This document shows, piece by piece, positions 7,128-16,431 of a stretch of DNA of 64,000 bases. Under the pieces are notes generated by a model. That model saw nothing but the letters and a program-made list of their open reading frames with translations. It ran no database searches and was not told the DNA's origin. The stretch is from NCBI GenBank assembly GCA_049279675.1, contig JBAPOP010000059.1, positions 10,140 through 74,139 on the forward strand. Reading direction: 5' to 3'. Every line of letters begins with the position of its first letter. The first letter of the stretch is position 1. A program made the position numbers and the translations under genes. The DNA is from Palsa-147 sp049279675 (GTDB lineage Bacteria > Acidobacteriota > Terriglobia > Acidiferrales > UBA7541).

Positions 7128-9422
7128 TCAATAGTGAAATCTGTAGCGAAATTCGGCGTAGATCTCGCGCGGATCATTGAAGTGGAAGCCGCCAAACGTT
7201 AGGCTGTTATCCAACTCCACGCGACGGTTGGCCACGTTTAGCGCGGTCACCGAGACACTGTATTTCTCGCCGAAGCTTTTTCCGAGCGAAATGTCAAACG
7301 TCGTATGCGGCGGCAGATAGTCCCCTGGATATTGCGTGTCCGGAATTCCGTTCGTGAACCCCGAGCCGTAGTACACATTCGTCGAAGCGTAGGAATGCCA
7401 GGGAAGAGTGGCGTTGAATCCCACGTTCAACGTATTTCTCTGATCGTGGTCCACAGGCGACAATCCAGGTGGTATTAAGAGCGGGCAATCCGAGTTATTG
7501 GGAGGGCAGATCAAGCCTCCGGTGATGGGCGAGGTCGCCTGCGCGATCTGATTCGCATAGGCAAGGTGAAACTGTCCGCGATGCCAGAGGCGAGGGGACC
7601 GCAGCGTCAGTTCCCAACCTTGAATCAAAGCGGCGGCCCACGTAATCGGCCAGAAGAGATTGGATTCCCCTATATTGTTATGATCGAGCCAATTCTTCGC
7701 TGACGTCTGAAATGTATCGGCGTCAAGAGCCCAGCCGCGAACGGGAATCGTGACGCCAATCTGGTATTCATCATCTCGCTCCCCGTGCAATGGAGCGAAA
7801 GCAAAATTCTGGCTGCTGGCTAAACCCATCAGCGCTCCGGTGGCCGTTACGAGCGGCGGAGCCTGGTAGAAGTGGCCGTAGAAGCCGCGAAAGACCCAGT
7901 TCAGGTGCGGAATTCTCACCGCCGCGCCAACGCGAGGGTCCGTCGCATTTTCCACGACATCCGCGGTGAAGTGAGATTGGCGAAGGCCGGCGATTATGGT
8001 CAACCACGAGGTCACTTTGAACTTATCGTCGATGAATACACTCGCAAGCCCTCCCGTCACGCCTGCCGAAGACGCCGGAAAGTTTGCACTACCGTCCGTG
8101 AATTGGTTATCGAAGTAGTTGGATTGGTGCTGAGCGAATCCGTACACTCCGACGTGAATATCGTTTTTCCAAACGTTTTCATCTAGAGCAGCCTGCAAAC
8201 CTTCATAATTGGCAGCCTGATTCATTGTTGAGATGACGGGATAATCGTTGGCACCGCCTTGATAGTCGGCGGTGTTGTAGTGATAAAACGGAGAAACGGT
8301 AAGCAGCGAATTTGGATTGAACGTATGAACCCACGAGAAGGCCGCGTATCCATCGCGCTCATGCTCGCCATCGCGTAGGCCCCAACTGGGTGACGCTCCC
8401 CCTTCCACCAACTGCTGGTTTCCGATCGAATCGGGATCGGGGTCGTAGGGGATCTGGTAATAATCCTCGCGCAAGGACGTGACCAGGCGAAATTGGTTTT
8501 TTGAATCGGGATTGAAAATGAACGAAGCAAATCCCCCGTAGCCGCTCTCCTCATCGTGAAAAACTTCACCGATCGGCGTCTGCAGTTCGTAGTTGCTGCG
8601 ATTGCCGTTCAGGCTCGCGTAATAGGCGAAGCGCTCCGTGTGCCCGCCAAAATTGATCTGATCGTTTGTTCCGTACCAATTGCCAAAACTGGTGACGAGT
8701 TCCGCCTCGTTGTCCCGCTCGAATCCGGTTCGAGGGACGATATTGAAGATTCCGTACGTACGGTCTCCATAGTCCGCATCGTAGCTGCCTCGTTGAACTT
8801 CGAGATAGTCAATGTCTTTCGGATCGATCACGGGCCCCAAATTGGCGGCGATATTTGTGTTGGGTATGGGGACGCCGTCAATCAGCCAGTCAACCTGATG
8901 GCCTCCGCGCATATGCAACATGTCGTGGGTCACGTAGGCAGCCGGTGTGTAATCCGTGATCATTTCGAGGGCGTTGGTGCGGTCGGCGCCAGGAGTTTCC
9001 TGAATGTCCTGGCGGTTCATTAGCGAAGTGGGAGTGGACGAATCCACGTTGGCCACTTCCGCCTGACCGACGACAATAGTTGTTTGATTCACGGTCGCGA
9101 TTGCCAGTTGGAAATGGAGAATAGGCGTCGAACTTGAGGCGACCGTGACGGTCTGCTCCGAAACCTGGAATTTGGATTGGGTGACCGTAATTTTGTAATC
9201 GCCGACCGGCACCGCGTTAAATAGGAACTCTCCGTTATCATCCGATTGCGTCGTTTGAGACCAATCCGACGTGAGAGCTTGCAGTTTCACCGATGCACCG
9301 GCCACGGGCCGATGCTGCTGATCGTGCACAATTCCTTGTATTTTTCCAAAAATGGTGGCGTAAGCCGCCGTTCCCAACAAGATCCCGCATAAAACCACGA
9401 CCGGCAAATATATTCTGCGCAT
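7128..9422 (-). CDS. TonB-dependent outer-membrane receptor with carboxypeptidase-regulatory N-domain
   Basis: Energy-dependent outer-membrane uptake or adhesion porin (764 residues). After a signal peptide ending AAYA comes a carboxypeptidase-regulatory-like beta-sandwich (GKIQGIVHDQQHRPVAGASVKL ... DNGEFLFNAVPVGDYKITV), split here only by description. A plug domain (ALEMITDYTPAAYVT ... LIDGVPIP) and a long beta-barrel ending in aromatic YRFHY follow. Residues MRRIYLP start at 9422, preceded by GGAGGA at ideal spacing; the longer frame to 9617 has no such support. This architecture is common in Acidobacteriota. The substrate is unknown; the neighbouring CusF-like and Cys/His-rich genes suggest a metal or metal chelate. 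Confidence 0.87.
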   Translation of the reverse strand: MRRIYLPVVVLCGILLGTAAYATIFGKIQGIVHDQQHRPVAGASVKLQALTSDWSQTTQSDDNGEFLFNAVPVGDYKITVTQSKFQVSEQTVTVASSSTPILHFQLAIATVNQTTIVVGQAEVANVDSSTPTSLMNRQDIQETPGADRTNALEMITDYTPAAYVTHDMLHMRGGHQVDWLIDGVPIPNTNIAANLGPVIDPKDIDYLEVQRGSYDADYGDRTYGIFNIVPRTGFERDNEAELVTSFGNWYGTNDQINFGGHTERFAYYASLNGNRSNYELQTPIGEVFHDEESGYGGFASFIFNPDSKNQFRLVTSLREDYYQIPYDPDPDSIGNQQLVEGGASPSWGLRDGEHERDGYAAFSWVHTFNPNSLLTVSPFYHYNTADYQGGANDYPVISTMNQAANYEGLQAALDENVWKNDIHVGVYGFAQHQSNYFDNQFTDGSANFPASSAGVTGGLASVFIDDKFKVTSWLTIIAGLRQSHFTADVVENATDPRVGAAVRIPHLNWVFRGFYGHFYQAPPLVTATGALMGLASSQNFAFAPLHGERDDEYQIGVTIPVRGWALDADTFQTSAKNWLDHNNIGESNLFWPITWAAALIQGWELTLRSPRLWHRGQFHLAYANQIAQATSPITGGLICPPNNSDCPLLIPPGLSPVDHDQRNTLNVGFNATLPWHSYASTNVYYGSGFTNGIPDTQYPGDYLPPHTTFDISLGKSFGEKYSVSVTALNVANRRVELDNSLTFGGFHFNDPREIYAEFRYRFHY

Positions 9423-9468
9423 AAAATATCCTCCGAGGATGAATTTAGAACCGCGCGGGTTTTGCGGT

Positions 9469-9843
9469 TTAACTTTTCGGAGGTTCGAAGGGAGGTGGAA
9501 TGCTATTCGAGAATTCCGCGGGAATTTCGAAAGCGATCGAGCGACGCACAAACTGAGGCACTTCGATGCTACTCGTAATTGCGAGCACCGTTTGCGGCAA
9601 CGGAATAGCGAATCCATAATCGAGTACGTGGTTCGGTGCCGGCGCTGAACAGCAATTCCGAGATTCGCTTGAATTCCGATGGTGGCAATTTAGGTTGGCA
9701 CCGGATGCCGCATGCGTGTGTTGCGCCGAAATCGGGCAGCAGTACTTAGCGCATGAATCCACGCACGCTTCGCCGCGCGCAATCAATGCAATTGGCGTTG
9801 CGAGAATCGCGATTAGCGCCACGATGGCTTGTATTCGCCGCAT
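9469..9843 (-). CDS. Small secreted Cys/His-rich protein of unknown function
   Basis: A 124-residue product with a hydrophobic signal (RRIQAIVALIAILATPIALIARG) followed by a dense cluster of cysteines and histidines: CVDSCAKYCCPI, HTH, NCHHR, NCC. The Pro-rich C-terminus is PPPFEPPK. The ligand density suggests metal binding or several disulfides in the periplasm. The ATG at 9843 is taken; a GTG lies one codon upstream. It is the first gene of the minus-strand trio, 46 bases ahead of the TonB receptor, and with the CusF-like gene points to metal handling. I recognise no named family; the function is inferred from composition and neighbours only. Confidence 0.65.
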   Translation of the reverse strand: MRRIQAIVALIAILATPIALIARGEACVDSCAKYCCPISAQHTHAASGANLNCHHRNSSESRNCCSAPAPNHVLDYGFAIPLPQTVLAITSSIEVPQFVRRSIAFEIPAEFSNSIPPPFEPPKS

Positions 9844-9928
9844 CACTCGCTGAGACTAGCACATCGCAAAAGAGGCTCGCTAGCGCGATTTGCGTTGACG
9901 CCATAAATCACGGTACGCTGCGATTTCG

Positions 9929-10852
9929 ATGCTGCCCGTCAAGCTTATCTACCACGACCGGTACGATCTGAATCTCGGCGCACACGTCTTTCCTTCGCAG
10001 AAATACCGCCTCGTCCATGACGCGCTTCTCGCGGAGGGCTTTGCCGATGCTTCCGATTTCCTCGCGCCCGATCCGGCGACGGACGAGGAGGTCTTGCTCG
10101 TCCATTCGCGGGAATACGTCCGCAAACTGAAAACCGGAATGCTGACTTACACAGAGAAATTGCGGATGGAGATTCCATACTCGCTCGAGCTGATCGAGGC
10201 GTGCTGGCTCGCGGCTGGCGGCTCGATCCTGGCGGGGCGGTGTGCGCTCAAGGACGGCTGGGCGGCCAATATCGGCGGCGGCTTTCACCACGCTTATCCG
10301 GATCACGGCGAGGGCTTTTGCGTCCTACATGATGTCGCGATCGCGATCCGCCGGTTGCAGTTCGATCGAGCGATCGAAACCGCCATGGTCATTGACACCG
10401 ATGTCCATCAAGGAAATGGAACGGCGGCCATCTTCGGCGGCGACCCAACCGTGTTCACTATTTCGATTCATCAGGAGAACAATTACCCGTACCCAAAGCC
10501 GCCCTCGAACGTGGATATCAATCTCGAGGATGGCGTGGAAGACGATGACTACGTCGCGATTCTCGAGAAAAATCTCAGTCAAGCATTCGAGGAATTTCAG
10601 CCGAACCTGATTTTTTACATCGGCGGGGCAGACCCGTACCGCGAAGATCAACTCGGCGGCTTGGCCCTGAGTCTCGATGGGCTTAAGCGCCGCGACGAAC
10701 TGGTGTTTGACTATGCTCGACGCCTGAAAATCCCGCTCGCAATCACGCTCGCGGGTGGCTACGCGCGCCGCGTAGCGGACACCGTTCGGATTCACGTAGG
10801 GACAATTCTAGCCGCCCGGGATGCGGCGCTGCTCAAGGCCGCGAAGGCATAA
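9929..10852 (+). CDS. Histone deacetylase / acetoin-utilisation (AcuC) family hydrolase
   Basis: Zinc-dependent amidohydrolase of the arginase-deacetylase fold (307 residues). Catalytic features: the tandem His pair in GGGFHHAYPDHGEGF (H120, H121), the zinc site DTDVHQGNGT (D158, H160), the third zinc Asp in GGADP (about D235), and a C-terminal AGGY. Bacterial members deacetylate acetyl-lysine (AcuC, acetyl-CoA synthetase control), polyamines or other amides; the substrate cannot be assigned. It stands alone on the plus strand, divergent from the metal trio and convergent with the TlpA-like gene. No strong Shine-Dalgarno precedes the ATG. Confidence 0.87.
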   Translation: MLPVKLIYHDRYDLNLGAHVFPSQKYRLVHDALLAEGFADASDFLAPDPATDEEVLLVHSREYVRKLKTGMLTYTEKLRMEIPYSLELIEACWLAAGGSILAGRCALKDGWAANIGGGFHHAYPDHGEGFCVLHDVAIAIRRLQFDRAIETAMVIDTDVHQGNGTAAIFGGDPTVFTISIHQENNYPYPKPPSNVDINLEDGVEDDDYVAILEKNLSQAFEEFQPNLIFYIGGADPYREDQLGGLALSLDGLKRRDELVFDYARRLKIPLAITLAGGYARRVADTVRIHVGTILAARDAALLKAAKA

Positions 10853-10873
10853 ATCCCGGCGCGCTGACAATCT

Positions 10874-10886
10874 CGCGAAGTTCGCG
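10874..10886. terminator. Short hairpin between convergent genes
   Basis: CGCGA-AGT-TCGCG is a five-base-pair hairpin followed on the plus strand by GTTTGAG, between the ends of the deacetylase gene and the thioredoxin gene. Weak candidate. Confidence 0.2.
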
Positions 10887-10902
10887 GTTTGAGTAGCCTG
10901 AC

Positions 10903-12231
10903 CTAGCGTGGGTGATGGAGCGTATTTTCGACTGCGGTCGTGAGGCGCTCTTCAAATTCTTCCGACTGGTAGCCGTTTGCTCGGTACGCGATCCTTCCGC
11001 CGCGGTCGAGGACTATCACGGTCGGCAGCGCTGTCACCCTCAGCAGGTCGTCCAAGCCATCGGCGAAAATTTCTGGCATAGCCCATTTCTGTGCTTCAAC
11101 GAAGGGCTTGACGAGCGTTTCATCTTCGTCCACGTTCACCGCGAAGAAAACGACGTCCGTTCGTTCCGCATACGCTCCAGCGACTCGCGAAAACAGCGGC
11201 TCCAGCTCGCGGCATGGACCGCACCACGTAGCCCAAAAGCTTAGGACGACAACTTTTCCTCGAAGCGATGCCAGGGGAGCAGTCGTGCCGTCGATTTCCC
11301 GTACCGTAAATGCGAACGGATCCTTTAGGTCTTTGTTCTTATCCTTCGGGCGCGGCGTTTGCGGAGCGGCTTGCACGCGATCGAATGCAATGAGTATGGC
11401 TTCTCCAAGTCCGGCGTCCGTGCCTCGAATTTCCCGCCAAACATTGCTCAGGTTTTGCCGAATGATTTTGCGATCCACGGCGCCGCCGGGCCCGTTTTCC
11501 GGCAGAACGAAAGCAGTGAGATAGTGATCGGCGGCGACGCGGAGATTGTCTTGTAGTTCGGCAATCGCTCCCAGGTGCTGCTCCGCAACTGCGTTTGGAC
11601 GTATGCGATCGCTTGATTCGAAGTCCTTGATCGCCAGGTCGTAGTTCTTTTGCTTCTCGTCGATTTTGCCGCGAAGATCGTAGAGCGAGACGCGAAGTTC
11701 ATCCTGCTGCGCGCGCCAGTCGCCCTGCGACATGCGTGCAGATTTCTCATCCGGCCGAGTTTTCTCGACGCGGTCGAGAACTCGGCTCAGATATCCGGAA
11801 GCGCGGGTCAGGCTGTGATCGTCGCCCCGGCGCTCAAGGAGGTTCACCGCGACTAGCATCATGTCCGAGTCGTCGGGATGCAACGCAACCAGGTGCTCCG
11901 CATTTTCCAAGGCGCACGCGTTGTCGTTCAATTGCTCGCAGCTCTCCACCAGAGCGCGATAAACTGCGGCGTTCCGCGGTCCATCCGGAAACCTGACAAG
12001 ATATGCCTCGAGATTGTGAACCAATGCGGCTCGGTCGTTTTGGGCCTCCGCTACAGCGCGCTTCAGAGCCAGATCTGGATCGTCGTTTTTTCGCGCAGGG
12101 GTTGGTGAATCTGGAATATTCGATTGCGACTTACGAGTTGAGGAGTTGGGAGCTGCGGCTGGCTGGTCTTGAGCGCTGCAAGCGAGCGCGAGAAGCAGAC
12201 AGGGAACGATAGCCAGACGCGATGTCCGCAC
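10903..12231 (-). CDS. Secreted TPR protein with C-terminal TlpA-like thioredoxin domain
   Basis: A 442-residue exported protein: signal sequence ending LLLALAC (lipobox-like but imperfect), helical TPR-like repeats over roughly residues 60-290, then an AhpC-TSA/TlpA thioredoxin fold with FWATWCGPCRELEP (CxxC at about 337 and 340) and a cis-Pro region TALPTVIV. Likely a periplasmic thiol-disulfide oxidoreductase involved in cysteine reduction or cytochrome maturation; the partner is unknown. The GTG at 12231 lies one base past the larE stop and is preceded by GGGAG. The longer frame from ATG 12273 overlaps larE by 41 bases and lacks a ribosome-binding site. Confidence 0.8.
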   Translation of the reverse strand: MRTSRLAIVPCLLLALACSAQDQPAAAPNSSTRKSQSNIPDSPTPARKNDDPDLALKRAVAEAQNDRAALVHNLEAYLVRFPDGPRNAAVYRALVESCEQLNDNACALENAEHLVALHPDDSDMMLVAVNLLERRGDDHSLTRASGYLSRVLDRVEKTRPDEKSARMSQGDWRAQQDELRVSLYDLRGKIDEKQKNYDLAIKDFESSDRIRPNAVAEQHLGAIAELQDNLRVAADHYLTAFVLPENGPGGAVDRKIIRQNLSNVWREIRGTDAGLGEAILIAFDRVQAAPQTPRPKDKNKDLKDPFAFTVREIDGTTAPLASLRGKVVVLSFWATWCGPCRELEPLFSRVAGAYAERTDVVFFAVNVDEDETLVKPFVEAQKWAMPEIFADGLDDLLRVTALPTVIVLDRGGRIAYRANGYQSEEFEERLTTAVENTLHHPR

Positions 12232-12232
12232 G

Positions 12233-13108
12233 CTAGCTCCCGATCTTGGCCGACTTTGTGGAAAGAGCCTCATTTAGCGACCCTTGCCTATATCCCGCTG
12301 GGTCAATTTCGACGTGTTTGAAACCGGCGCACGTCACTCCGTCGATGATGGTCCGCGCGATCTGCGTATCGAGCGCGCGCGGAAGTTCCGCTCGATCGAT
12401 CTCGATTCGCGCCAAATTCCCGTGGGCGCGCACGCGAAACTGCCGGAATCCGAGATCGCGGAGAGCTTGTTCACCGCGCTCGATTTGGCGCAGCAATTCA
12501 GGAGTCACCGGGGTGCCATAGGGAACTCGCGAAGAAAGACAAGCCGACGCGGGCCGGTCCCAGGTTTCGAGTCCGGCGGCCTCGGATAGATGGCGAATCT
12601 CCGCCTTTGTGAGTCCGACGTCCAGCAGCGGAGCAAGGATCTTGTGATCGCGTGCCGCGCGATGTCCGGGACGAAAGTCGCGCGTGTCGTCCGCATTAAC
12701 GCCATACGCGATCGTCGCGAATCCATTGCGCATGGCAAGCTCTTCCATGCGCGCGAAAAGTTCATCCTTGCAGTGATAGCAGCGATCGGCGTTGTTCGCG
12801 ATGTATAGCGGATTATCAGCCTCGTACGTCGCGAGCCATTCGTGGCGGATTCCGTGATTGCGCACAAAGGATTCCGCGACACTTTGGTCGTGCTGCGAGT
12901 AGCTTGGCGAGAGCGCCGTCACTGCCAGCGCATGATCGCCCAAAACGCGCGCGCCCGCCCACGCAAGATACGCTGAATCCGCGCCGCCGGAAAAAGCGAT
13001 GAGAAGGGAAGTGACCCGGCCGAGAGCTTCGAACATTCGCTGTTCTTTAAGCGAAGCGCGTGCCGGATCGAGCGCAACGGGCTGCGTTGTGAGCGCGATT
13101 TCATTCAT
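12233..13108 (-). CDS. larE: LarE, ATP-dependent sacrificial sulfur transferase
   Basis: LarE adenylates the carboxylates of the P2CMN precursor and transfers sulfur to them in nickel-pincer cofactor synthesis. Visible in the 291-residue protein: PP-loop pyrophosphatase motif FSGGADSAYL (S40-S45), CYHCK (C110, C113), and ACLSSRVPYGTPVT with C190, the position of the sulfur-donating cysteine region of the family. Three cysteines could alternatively bind an Fe-S cluster, as reported for some LarE proteins; this cannot be decided from sequence. ATG 13108 is chosen over the upstream TTG 13117. larC is in the same window but in another operon. Confidence 0.88.
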   Translation of the reverse strand: MNEIALTTQPVALDPARASLKEQRMFEALGRVTSLLIAFSGGADSAYLAWAGARVLGDHALAVTALSPSYSQHDQSVAESFVRNHGIRHEWLATYEADNPLYIANNADRCYHCKDELFARMEELAMRNGFATIAYGVNADDTRDFRPGHRAARDHKILAPLLDVGLTKAEIRHLSEAAGLETWDRPASACLSSRVPYGTPVTPELLRQIERGEQALRDLGFRQFRVRAHGNLARIEIDRAELPRALDTQIARTIIDGVTCAGFKHVEIDPAGYRQGSLNEALSTKSAKIGS

Positions 13109-13188
13109 ATTTGGCAATTCCGATACTCGATACCAAGTTCAAGGCTGGGTGGCAAGATCAACTCAAGTATAACGCTCTCTCGCCTCCG

Positions 13189-14499
13189 CTACTCAAAGTC
13201 CATAAGGACATCGACTTTTCCGGTTTTCGGGTCCTTCTGCAAGAAATGACCGATCTTCGCATAGGTGAACGGAAGCGTGCCGAACGCTGCGCGCGCGCCG
13301 CTATTGATAAAGTCGTCGAGAAAGTTCTGATCGAACACAGAGCCGGGTGCAATTGTCCAAGCGGCGCGGATTCGGCGTTCGCCATCCAACGACAAACCTG
13401 AAAGCACTAACTCCCCCATATGGTATTGCGGGCCTTCGACAATTGAAACCTTGCAGCTGGCGCGCAAATTCGCGGCGTCGAATTCCAAAGTTGGCCGAAC
13501 TTCCGCATCAAGATAGCCGCGGTGCCCATATTCGTCCGATACGCGAACCCACGCCGCATCTAGCTTGACTCCGTCCGCGGGCTCGCCGTCCTTGAGTCCC
13601 ACGATTGCATTCAGTTCCGCAGCCGGAATCGCTGTGTTACCGCTCCATGTGACGCCCGCCCATTTGTAAACCGGCCCCGGCTCAACCGGTACGATCACAG
13701 TGACGCTTCTCCGCAGTGGTTGGTTCGGATCCCCAGTAAATCGTGCCGAGGGCTCGCCGATTTTTACGCGCAGGTGTGCGCTCGATTCGTAAAGTGGCCG
13801 CACCTGCTCGAAGTCAAACGTATCGATCAGATAGCGCGAAAAAGGGTGCCCGACGAGTTGGCTCAAGCTTTGGTGAACGGCGCGGTTTTCATCTGCTAGC
13901 GGATCCGTAAAAAAGACGGCTTCGACCGGGAGTTCGGAGCCATCCAGTTGAAATTCCTGCACCAGGCCATCTCCATCCGGTGCCCGCAAGACGCGGTGAG
14001 TAACGGTTCCAGCAATCTGATGCGACTCGATCATTTTGCCGAGCGCTTCAGCCACGTCGTCAACGGCCGTGCCATTTGCAGGTACGCGGCCATCGTATAG
14101 CGGAGCGGTTTGACGAAGCGCTTGCGATATCTCTTCGTTGGTGAACCACGGGAAGTTGTCGAAGTAAGCGGGAATCACGGTGCCGTCGGCGACAGCAAAC
14201 TCTGCAGTGACGCCGTCACGGTCAGTCTGATAGCGATATTTAACATCCGCGAATTCGCCAGATTGAATCAGGCGATCGGCAGCGGCCTGGAGATCATCCC
14301 GATGGACGGTCTGACCCTTGTGGAGACCAGTGGCGGCAATAATTAAATCCGGCTTGAATCTTTGCGAACCTGCCACTGTGACGTTGGCAAGAGGCCCGGA
14401 GATTTCAGTTCCTGGAATTTCCTGAGAGCGGAGAATCGACTGCGTCGCGAACGCTGCGAAAATACACGACAGGGCCGCGAAAGTTGGAAGCAGGCGCAC
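13189..14499 (-). CDS. Secreted POTRA-repeat protein without a beta-barrel (BamA/TamA-like N-domain)
   Basis: A 436-residue exported protein (signal around residues 1-25) with repeated POTRA-like units: ANVTVAGSQRFKPDLIIAATGL and later WSGNTAIPAAELNAIVGLKDG, GYLDAEVRPTLEFD, VSIVEGPQYHMGELVLSGL. In BamA/TamA such modules precede a 16-strand barrel; here the frame ends (VDVLMDFE) before any barrel. It may be a periplasmic accessory of outer-membrane assembly. The start is GTG at 14499 with only a weak ribosome-binding site. It lies between glmS and larE on the same strand, with no obvious functional link. Confidence 0.72.
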   Translation of the reverse strand: MRLLPTFAALSCIFAAFATQSILRSQEIPGTEISGPLANVTVAGSQRFKPDLIIAATGLHKGQTVHRDDLQAAADRLIQSGEFADVKYRYQTDRDGVTAEFAVADGTVIPAYFDNFPWFTNEEISQALRQTAPLYDGRVPANGTAVDDVAEALGKMIESHQIAGTVTHRVLRAPDGDGLVQEFQLDGSELPVEAVFFTDPLADENRAVHQSLSQLVGHPFSRYLIDTFDFEQVRPLYESSAHLRVKIGEPSARFTGDPNQPLRRSVTVIVPVEPGPVYKWAGVTWSGNTAIPAAELNAIVGLKDGEPADGVKLDAAWVRVSDEYGHRGYLDAEVRPTLEFDAANLRASCKVSIVEGPQYHMGELVLSGLSLDGERRIRAAWTIAPGSVFDQNFLDDFINSGARAAFGTLPFTYAKIGHFLQKDPKTGKVDVLMDFE

Positions 14500-14574
14500 A
14501 GCGACATTCTAGGCGAAATGAGGCGATAACGAAAATCGCGGCGGCGTCTTGGCGGTGACCACGGACGAGAAGCG

Positions 14575-16431
14575 CTACTCGACTGTGACCGACTTTGCCA
14601 GATTGCGCGGCTGATCGACGTCGCATCCGCGCCGGACTGCAATGTGATACGCGAGCAGTTGCAGCGGCACGATCTCGAGTATCGGCGAAAATATTTCAGG
14701 CGCCGTGCCGATCTCGATGACATGCTGCGAAGATTCGCGCGCGACGCGGTCGCCTTCGGTCACTATCGATATGACGATTCCATCCCTCGCGCGAACTTCC
14801 TGAAGATTCGACACGGTTTTCTCGTAGCGCTGCACCGAAGCGGGATCCGAATCGTCGCGCGTGGCGATGACGACGACCGGCAAATTTTCGTCGATCAGCG
14901 CGTTTGGCCCGTGTTTCATCTCTCCGGCCGGGTAACCTTCCGCGTGAATGTATGAGATTTCCTTGAGCTTCAGTGCGCCTTCGAGCGCAATCGGATAGTG
15001 AATGCCGCGGCCGAGGTACAAAAAATCGGTAGTGCGGAAGAACTGATGGGCGAGCTCTCTGCACTGCGAGTCGTGGCGGAGAATCGCTTCCATTTTCTGC
15101 GGGATGTTCGTGAGTTCCTGCATCAATTTGCGCGCGTCATCCGGTTTTAGCTTGCCGCGCACTTGTCCGAGATAAATGGCGAGCACGGCGAGCGCGGTGA
15201 GCTGGGCCGTGAAGGCCTTCGTCGAAGCAACGCCGATTTCGGGCCCTGCGTGCGTGTAGATCGTGCCATTCGCTTCGCGGGTGAGCATCGAGCCAACGAC
15301 ATTGCAAATGCCGAGCGATTTCGCGCCGTCGGACTTCGCTTCACGCTGCGCGGCAAGCGTATCCGCCGTCTCGCCGGACTGGCTGATCGCGACAACTAGC
15401 GTCCGGGCGTCTACGATCGGGTCGCGATACCTGAATTCGCTGCCGTAATCTACCTCGACTGGAATTCGCGCCAGCTTTTCGATCATGAACTTTCCCGCGA
15501 GCCCGGCATGCCAGCTCGTTCCGCACGCGACGATCTTGATGTTCGTAAACTCGCGGAATTCATTCTCCGAAATATCGATGGAGTCGAGGAAGGCTTTGCC
15601 GGTGTCGAGCGAAATGCGTCCAATGAAAGTGTCGCGGACAGCGCGGGGCTGCTCGAAAATTTCCTTCTGCATGAAATGCCTGAAGCCGCCTTTTTCCGCG
15701 AGAATCGGATCCCACGAAATGTGCTGCGGCGGCCGCTCGACAGTTTTACCGTCTGCATCCATCACGCGCACTCCCGATGGCGTGATCACGGCGATATCTC
15801 CATCCGCAAGGAAAAAAATCTCGCGCGTGTGGTGGAGGAGTGCGGGGATGTCGCTTGCGATGAAGTATTCGTTGTCGCCGAGGCCGACAACCGACGGCGG
15901 ACCGAGCCTTGCGGCGACGATCTTGTTCGGGTCGCGCGTCGAAATCACTGACAGCGCGTATACACCCGTCAGCCGCTTAATCGTGTGCCGGACCGCTTCT
16001 TCGAGAGGCTTGTCCTTGGAATATTTCTCGACAAGATGAGCGATAACTTCGGTGTCCGTCTCAGTGACGAACTTGTGGCCTTCTCGAACCAGTTCGCTCT
16101 TCAGTTCGAGGTAGTTCTCGATGATGCCGTTGTGCACCACCACGATTTCGCCGGTGCAATCGCGATGCGGATGGGCATTTTCTTCCGTCGGGCGGCCATG
16201 CGTCGCCCAGCGGGTGTGGCCAATCCCATATATGCCTTCGATGGGTGATTCGCGGAGCACTTCTTCGAGGTTGTTCAGCTTCCCGGAAGCGCGGCGAATT
16301 TCGAGCTTTCCGTTCTTCGTGACAACCGCAATTCCCGCGGAATCGTAGCCACGGTATTCAAGGCGATGGAGTCCGTCGAGAATGAGGGGAACGACTTTTT
16401 TAGGGCCGATATAGCCGACGATTCCGCACAC
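14575..16431 (-). CDS. glmS: Glutamine-fructose-6-phosphate aminotransferase (isomerising)
   Basis: Makes glucosamine-6-phosphate, the first committed step to UDP-GlcNAc for peptidoglycan and LPS. The 618-residue protein has an N-terminal class II glutaminase domain (CGIVGYIGPKK, GHTRWATHG, HNGIIEN) and two SIS sugar-isomerase domains (ACGTSWHAG, SQSGETADT, EGALKLKEISYIHAEGY). It ends NLAKSVTVE, the canonical GlmS tail. The GTG at 16431 is chosen because it places the nucleophile Cys directly after the initiator residue; the upstream TTG would add four residues and block the active site. GGGAG lies nine bases upstream. No glmS ribozyme-like leader is evident in the 130 bases before it. Confidence 0.96.
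   Translation of the reverse strand: MCGIVGYIGPKKVVPLILDGLHRLEYRGYDSAGIAVVTKNGKLEIRRASGKLNNLEEVLRESPIEGIYGIGHTRWATHGRPTEENAHPHRDCTGEIVVVHNGIIENYLELKSELVREGHKFVTETDTEVIAHLVEKYSKDKPLEEAVRHTIKRLTGVYALSVISTRDPNKIVAARLGPPSVVGLGDNEYFIASDIPALLHHTREIFFLADGDIAVITPSGVRVMDADGKTVERPPQHISWDPILAEKGGFRHFMQKEIFEQPRAVRDTFIGRISLDTGKAFLDSIDISENEFREFTNIKIVACGTSWHAGLAGKFMIEKLARIPVEVDYGSEFRYRDPIVDARTLVVAISQSGETADTLAAQREAKSDGAKSLGICNVVGSMLTREANGTIYTHAGPEIGVASTKAFTAQLTALAVLAIYLGQVRGKLKPDDARKLMQELTNIPQKMEAILRHDSQCRELAHQFFRTTDFLYLGRGIHYPIALEGALKLKEISYIHAEGYPAGEMKHGPNALIDENLPVVVIATRDDSDPASVQRYEKTVSNLQEVRARDGIVISIVTEGDRVARESSQHVIEIGTAPEIFSPILEIVPLQLLAYHIAVRRGCDVDQPRNLAKSVTVE

Noticed and set aside
7081..7131. TTG-started extension of the CusF-like protein
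   Set aside because: It overlaps the TonB receptor stop, lacks a good ribosome-binding site and would place a polar stretch before the signal peptide.
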